The notes under the pieces are model-generated. The model ran no database searches and had not been told where the DNA came from. It saw nothing but the letters and a program-made list of their open reading frames with translations. A stretch of 64,000 bases of DNA from NCBI RefSeq assembly GCF_000497045.1, contig NW_015961970.1, positions 1,698,829 through 1,762,828 of the forward strand, written 5' to 3'. Position 1 is the stretch's first letter. Every line of letters begins with the position of its first letter. Shown here one piece after another: positions 59,260 to 64,000 of the stretch. The stretch is from Kalmanozyma brasiliensis GHG001. Its lineage: Eukaryota; Basidiomycota; Ustilaginomycetes; Ustilaginales. The position numbers were made by a program, and so were the translations under genes.

Positions 59260-61983
59260 ATGGACGTCGAGGGCATCAACGTGATAGAGGAGCGGCACGA
59301 GGAAGAAGAGGTCGAGTTCATCCAAGGAGCTCTGCCATCGATCTGGCACAACACACAGAATGTGCTCAGAGACCTTGGCTACCAGAGGGCGGCCGAAGAG
59401 CACGACGATCACGATGACGACGACGACGACGATCAAAGTGGTCAACAAGAAGGGCTCCGACATCGCCGCGCAGGCACACAGGAAAAGGAAGCAAATGCTT
59501 TCACATCAGCAACTTCCGACCCGACTCATAGCACACACGACGACGAAGCGGAAGAGAAAGTATGTCGCATGTGCTTCTCCTCGGAGGATGAGCTCGGTGA
59601 AGATGGCATGTCGCTAGGGCGTCTCATCGCGCCCTGCCACTGCGATGGCAGCATGCGCTACGTCCATGACACCTGTCTTGATCAGTGGCGCCGCAAATCG
59701 GCCGCTACCGAGGCAGCTCGCGTCTGCGGTCAGTGCCATGCTCGCTACCGCTTCAAGCGCACGCCCTACTCGAACCTTGTCGCTTTCGCGCAAGCCAGCC
59801 AGATGCTTCGCATCCTCTTCTGCGTCTTGATCGTCTTTCTCGCCTCCTTCCTCTTTGGTGTGCTCGCTCTGCTGACGCTCAAGACGATAGCGACGTTGAA
59901 AGCGACGCCGCTCGCCTTCGTCCGAGATGCCGCCCTTCGACCGGTGCAGCTCGATAATCGACCCTGGAACATCACTCTGCATCAAGACGAAGCCGTCGCC
60001 GACGTATGGATGCCCGCAGACCTTTTGCAACGGAGTCGCGGCGGTCTGGTGCCGCACATCGATTCCGACGTTTATGAGAGAGCCGACCTTGAGGTCTTTT
60101 CTCGCATCAGGAGCCAGGAGCTCCGCAATCCGACCTACTGGAAGAAGATCAGGAAGCCTCTGTCTACCTTTCGAGCCAACTACACAGACACCATGATCAT
60201 TCGCGCGAAGCTCAGATCCGGCGAAGACGTCTCTGAAGAGCTCGAGCGCCTATCGCTGGGCCTGCCGCTGTTCCCTCTCGATGCTTGGTACAACGAGGCG
60301 AGACCAGCCCGGAGCCAGAACTCGACGGCTGCCTCCGCAAATGGCACGGGCAGTATCCCTCTGACCGGTCTGCACATACCGTCGAGTCTACCACCGACAC
60401 TTCGAGAAAGACTGGTGGGAACCGACTTCAAGTTTGGCTTCCAGCTGCCGTTCCTGTCACCCAAAACCAAAGACGACGACGATCGCAAGCATTCAGACGA
60501 GGTCGACATCTGGCAGAGACAGAACATGACGATCAAATTCGTCTACGAAGAGTCGCCGGCCGACGTGTTCCCTGATCCGTCCGAGCACTTCCTGGTGCGC
60601 AGGCTCCCGGAGTGGCTTGGCATCGCACGCTTCGTCCCCTATGGCGTCGCGCTGGCCATGATCGACCGCTTCTACTTTGTCATCAGCGTGTTCCAGCCGT
60701 GGTGGTCGTCCATCGCGCGGTCGGCGCTGCAGCTGGCTCTTCTGCTGCTCGAGTCGCATCGAGAGCTCATTTGGTGTGCGAGCAAGGCGGTCGTCGCCGG
60801 GCTCATCGCGTATATTGACGTCGAGTACGAGCCTGTCCGGTGGAATCCGAAGAACGCCGTCGTCATCGGACCGGCGAGGACGAGGCGCCGACGAGCAGCT
60901 GCTGTGGCCAGAGAGCTGGTGGTCTCGTCCGCGGACAGCGTGTTTGGACCTCTATGGCTCAACTGGTGGGGCGGCTATTCTTTGGCTGTGTACATGGGCC
61001 CGGGGCAATGGATGACCACGGAACGGGTGGAGATGACACAACTCGCTGCCATCTTCGCCCCCGCCTTCACCCTCCTCATCGACGTAGCCATGAGCGGGCT
61101 GGGGTCGTTCAGCAGTCGAGCAGCCAGGTTCCAAAAGTCGCACACGACCAAGTGGACGAACGCGGATTGGGTGCATAACGAGTACTCGGCCTCCGAAGGC
61201 TATCGCCGCATGATCGCCACGCTGCTCGGAGACGACACCGCCAGTCAAGCATCGCTGTACGATCTGTGGCTCGAGACGAGTCGGTCCAAGCTGCTGCCCG
61301 GACGAACGCGGCCGTTGCAGATGGCGTTGATGTCCAGACTCGACACGTGGAAGACGGTGATGCTGCTCGGGTGTCTCGTGACGACAACGCTGGCACTGTT
61401 GGTCGCGACAAAGCTGGCGTGGGATACGACCATCTCGCACTTTGCACGACAGGCGTGGCGATCGGTGGTGGGCATCTACCAGCTCATCATACATTCGGGC
61501 GAGAGCTTCCGACAGATGTGGCGACAGACGCGAGATTCGTCGCTGTTCATCGCTCGGTACGCCGCTGCGAGGGTGAAGGCGGTTGCCGGCCAAGTGGTGC
61601 GAAGCGTCAAGCGGCTCGTGCCCGGGAATCGCGACGTCAGTGGCGACGAGCTCGCTTCACAATCCGCAACAGCATATCAGACCGCAGCGACGCCCGACGA
61701 GACGGCAGTCCCGCCAGAGGCAGCACAGCCGGAGGCGATCCCAGAGCCCCTTCTCAACGACCCCTTCCTTCAGGGCGGCAACTCGATGGGCATCTTTGGC
61801 GCCATCCTCGGCCACGTCGCCTCGATCTACGGCTGTTTGCACGCCTTTGTGTTTACGATGCGCTTCATTCTGGTCTACCTGCCCTTTGAGCCGTTCATGA
61901 TCATCTTCACGCTGCTGCAGAAGCTCATCCAGGTGGACGTGGCCAACACGGAGGTGCTGGATCGGGAGGATCGTCTAGGTTGA
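59260..61983 (+). CDS. RING-CH (MARCH-like) membrane ubiquitin ligase
   Basis: Single exon, 907 residues. After an acidic N-terminus with an Asp/His run (about 47-58), a complete C4HC3 RING-CH is at 102-159: C102, C105, C126, C128, H136, C139, C156, C159 (VCRMCFSSED, IAPCHCDGSMRYVHDTCLDQ, CGQC). Membrane helices follow at about 182-206 (CVLIVFLASFLFGVLALLTL), near 465-500, around 575-615, near 700-720 and at the C-terminus (about 845-890). RING-CH proteins with many helices include Doa10/MARCH6, but that family is longer and begins with the RING within the first 60 residues. This one looks like a separate fungal membrane E3; the target is unknown. Confidence 0.75.
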   Translation: MDVEGINVIEERHEEEEVEFIQGALPSIWHNTQNVLRDLGYQRAAEEHDDHDDDDDDDQSGQQEGLRHRRAGTQEKEANAFTSATSDPTHSTHDDEAEEKVCRMCFSSEDELGEDGMSLGRLIAPCHCDGSMRYVHDTCLDQWRRKSAATEAARVCGQCHARYRFKRTPYSNLVAFAQASQMLRILFCVLIVFLASFLFGVLALLTLKTIATLKATPLAFVRDAALRPVQLDNRPWNITLHQDEAVADVWMPADLLQRSRGGLVPHIDSDVYERADLEVFSRIRSQELRNPTYWKKIRKPLSTFRANYTDTMIIRAKLRSGEDVSEELERLSLGLPLFPLDAWYNEARPARSQNSTAASANGTGSIPLTGLHIPSSLPPTLRERLVGTDFKFGFQLPFLSPKTKDDDDRKHSDEVDIWQRQNMTIKFVYEESPADVFPDPSEHFLVRRLPEWLGIARFVPYGVALAMIDRFYFVISVFQPWWSSIARSALQLALLLLESHRELIWCASKAVVAGLIAYIDVEYEPVRWNPKNAVVIGPARTRRRRAAAVARELVVSSADSVFGPLWLNWWGGYSLAVYMGPGQWMTTERVEMTQLAAIFAPAFTLLIDVAMSGLGSFSSRAARFQKSHTTKWTNADWVHNEYSASEGYRRMIATLLGDDTASQASLYDLWLETSRSKLLPGRTRPLQMALMSRLDTWKTVMLLGCLVTTTLALLVATKLAWDTTISHFARQAWRSVVGIYQLIIHSGESFRQMWRQTRDSSLFIARYAAARVKAVAGQVVRSVKRLVPGNRDVSGDELASQSATAYQTAATPDETAVPPEAAQPEAIPEPLLNDPFLQGGNSMGIFGAILGHVASIYGCLHAFVFTMRFILVYLPFEPFMIIFTLLQKLIQVDVANTEVLDREDRLG

Positions 61984-63200
61984 CATGCAATCGGATAGCA
62001 TCTTGGAGTTTCATGCACTCGTCCGAGAGGTTAGCATTGGATGGCGATGCCGCGTGTGGGTGATGACGAGCCTGTGGGATGACTCTTTCGGCTGAGGTGT
62101 CCGAAGATGACCATTCAGGTGTGAGATCACGTACGTCTGGTCTGTTGACCGGCCTTCTTGCGCCGACTTGTGTGGTCGCATCGCCATGATCGCGTGCTTG
62201 CTTAAAGCGCTCAGCAGAGTGCAGCCACAACGAGGCGTGATTCAGGAACACCTGCTTTTGCTGGGCCGCCACTATGTGGCCCTAACAAGCCCCATTCGGC
62301 TCGCCGCGAGGCGGTCACGATCGACTTCGGACATCGAATGCAAGCTTGCCTAATACCTCGTTGTACCGGGTGATGGTCCTCCGGAGAGAGAGAAGAGCCA
62401 AAATAGCACCCAGGGTGCCGTAAAGGGTCGAGGGGTGGGGTAAGCGAGCAAGCCCAAAATGTCTCATGCTCGATGAGTGAGCCTTCGTTGCTATTTCAAA
62501 TTGCACCATCGAAGAGGGATCACGAGATCTGTGGGCGCGAAGTGGTTGACGTCAGGTACCACCTTTCGGGCGAGGAACCGGGAATGGGGCGCCGCGTGAA
62601 ATGGGCGGAGTCCTGGGAGCCGGACTTGCTGTTTAGCATGTTCCAGACCTCGTCCGTCATGGAGCGGATGGCGCCATCATCGAAGCTGTTGCCAAGATTG
62701 CACACCTTGTCAACCTGCTGGCTCGCGATTCGACGGTACCACGAGCGGATCAGGACGCTTTCAGGCGGGCCAGACGTCCACGCGCCATCAAGCCACTTCG
62801 GCAGGCTACGATGACGGCACGCTGTCGGGCAAAGTAAACAACAATCGCGGTGTGAAAGAGCGAAGTTCGGTCTGAAGCGGCGCTACCCCGCACGTCTCGC
62901 TACCGCTAGCTGAGCTAAAGGAGGAAGTTCATGCGCATCGGCAACAGTAAGACGAACTTCGGCTTGAGTCGGGTGTGTACCAGAAATGGAATGCCGTGAG
63001 GGATCGAAAGCGATTCTTTCGTTCGGCAGCGGTGTGCATTCGGCTGCGATCGACGCTGGACCCCGCGACGTCATCGCGACTTTGTCGGAGCGCCAAGCGT
63101 GAGGTAAAGGCTCCGACACTTTGCTCCAGCTGAGCTGATCCGGTCGTCAACCTGACGCAAATACTTTGTTGAAGGGCATTTGCTAGTGTGGCTCGCGGGT

Positions 63201-63228
63201 CTAGCGTCTTCTATCTAGCGTCTTCTAT
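63201..63228. repeat. Perfect 14-bp tandem duplication
   Basis: CTAGCGTCTTCTAT occurs twice in direct succession (63201-63214 and 63215-63228). No function is apparent. Confidence 0.85.
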
Positions 63229-63988
63229 GTTTGTCACGAAATGATTGAAGCTGATGGTGATGTCGGTAGGAACTGCGGGCGGTACCTCGGTGCATGGGGA
63301 TCGAGTTCGAGTCAAGGCCGATCCGCTTTCAATGTTAGGCCGTGGGTCTGCTCGCGTTGATCGCGAAAACCCTTGAGTCCGCAGAACCAAAGTCTTGAGG
63401 GAAAAGGAACACCAAACAAAAGGACGGTGCGAAAAGAAACGCTCGATTTAATTCAGGCTGCAAAAAGAAGTGTCGACTACACTGCCGCTCAGACACCTGC
63501 AACTGCTCTGTGGCCGCAACCGGGCTGCTGAGGTCGAGCAGACCTTCCAGCTCATCCCAATGCTCGGCGTACACACAGCGTCGAAGTTGAACGACGATCA
63601 GCGTGTCCCATCGAGAAGGGCTCGGCCTCGGCGACGGAAAGTTTATTTCGCGGGCTTGATCGACCACGCTCTAAAAAAAAACCCTCTTTGTTTTACTTCC
63701 CTTTGTCTTGTGTCCCGAGTGGAACCTGCTTATCGAGCCACGAGAAGACGACGCCGAGGGGTATGGAACGTTGCTCGGCGGGACTGGACCGATAAGAGCC
63801 TGTTCTGGCATGTTCGATCGGGACCGGAAACGCAGTCCCGAGGAAGAGCGACCGAGAGAGAGGCACGTTGGGACACGTGTAAGGCTGGCTGCACGAGGGC
63901 CACGTCGCGAATCGGGATCAGGCGTGGAAGCACGTTTTTCCATTTTGCACCGGCGAATCGGCGCCTAGCTGCGGAAGCATGTGTCTCT

Positions 63989-64000
63989 CCCCCCCCCCCC
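63989..64000. repeat. Poly-C run at window edge
   Basis: Twelve cytosines end the window. It may be a homopolymer continuing beyond it; it is not a TTAGGG-type telomere repeat. Confidence 0.9.

Larger units (their letters stand above)
61984..64000. other. Gene-poor right end, 2.0 kb
   Basis: No supported gene. TTTCGGCTGAG is at 62086-62096. A tRNA-like D-arm (minus strand, near 62900-62930) has no T-arm partner. The stretch ends in a cytosine run at the window edge. Confidence 0.4.

Noticed and set aside
62880..62935. tRNA-like D-arm on the minus strand (TAGCTCAGCTAGCGG)
   Set aside because: No T-arm/B box, no paired acceptor stem and no anticodon arm at the right spacing. At most it is a decayed tRNA fragment.
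63290..63330. GAGTTCGAGTC word resembling a tRNA B box
   Set aside because: The flanking bases do not pair as a T stem and no A box lies upstream at a suitable distance.
63989..64000. Possible telomere at the right end
   Set aside because: The run is pure cytosine, not a CCCTAA-type repeat, and the window edge is an arbitrary cut.

Overview
The window reads as a nuclear contig of a basidiomycete yeast or smut, most like Ustilaginales (Ustilago, Sporisorium or Pseudozyma type). The reasons are long GC-rich genes with few, short GT-AG introns, short intergenic spaces, a eukaryotic gene set with fungal-specific members (Slt11, Gab1/PIG-U, Mcp1, Tfb3, Rad7, Hos2), and a nuclear tRNA-His with an intron next to the anticodon. 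I cannot fix the species. A run of 26 Ns at 52935-52960 marks an assembly gap.

Layout. 1-8.5 kb: cytochrome b5 reductase, a senescence/spartin-domain protein, a five-exon E2 enzyme, an Mcp1-like mitochondrial protein and a degenerate RNase H-like protein. 8.8-18 kb: APC8/Cdc23, a PRISE-like reductase, the mitochondrial DEAD-box helicase Mss116, GPI transamidase subunit PIG-U and Arl2. 18.6-28.7 kb: a membrane-anchored GH9 glucanase, a Ysc84-type SYLF-SH3 protein, Rad7 and an alpha-arrestin-like protein. 28.7-34.5 kb: a gene-poor stretch with tRNA-His, a degraded tandem repeat, a possible Snf1-kinase fragment, and the ribosomal protein genes RPS13 and RPS6. 34.5-44.2 kb: an SLC35F6-like transporter, histone deacetylase Hos2, gamma-adaptin and the HECT ligase Rsp5. 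45.4-52 kb: a two-exon candidate secreted protein, a fused Mzm1-bL31m mitochondrial gene, a small complex-I-like protein, Eri1 exonuclease and splicing factor Slt11. 51.9-64 kb: the AMPK/Snf1 beta subunit (with the gap), a 75-residue hydrophilic protein, TFIIH subunit Tfb3, a RING-CH membrane ubiquitin ligase and 2 kb without a recognisable gene.

Most genes are housekeeping and there is no biosynthetic cluster or intact transposon. Two functional links are visible. Rsp5 and an alpha-arrestin-like protein with an LPSY motif could be a ligase-adaptor pair. The Snf1 beta subunit shares the window with a short relic that looks like the Snf1 catalytic subunit.

The strongest novel observations are three. 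One reading frame joins a complete complex III assembly factor (Mzm1 type) to a complete mitochondrial ribosomal protein bL31m. A 602-residue protein keeps the RNase H scaffold but appears to have lost all four catalytic acids. A spliced signal-peptide protein has a coiled-coil body and no family that I recognise.
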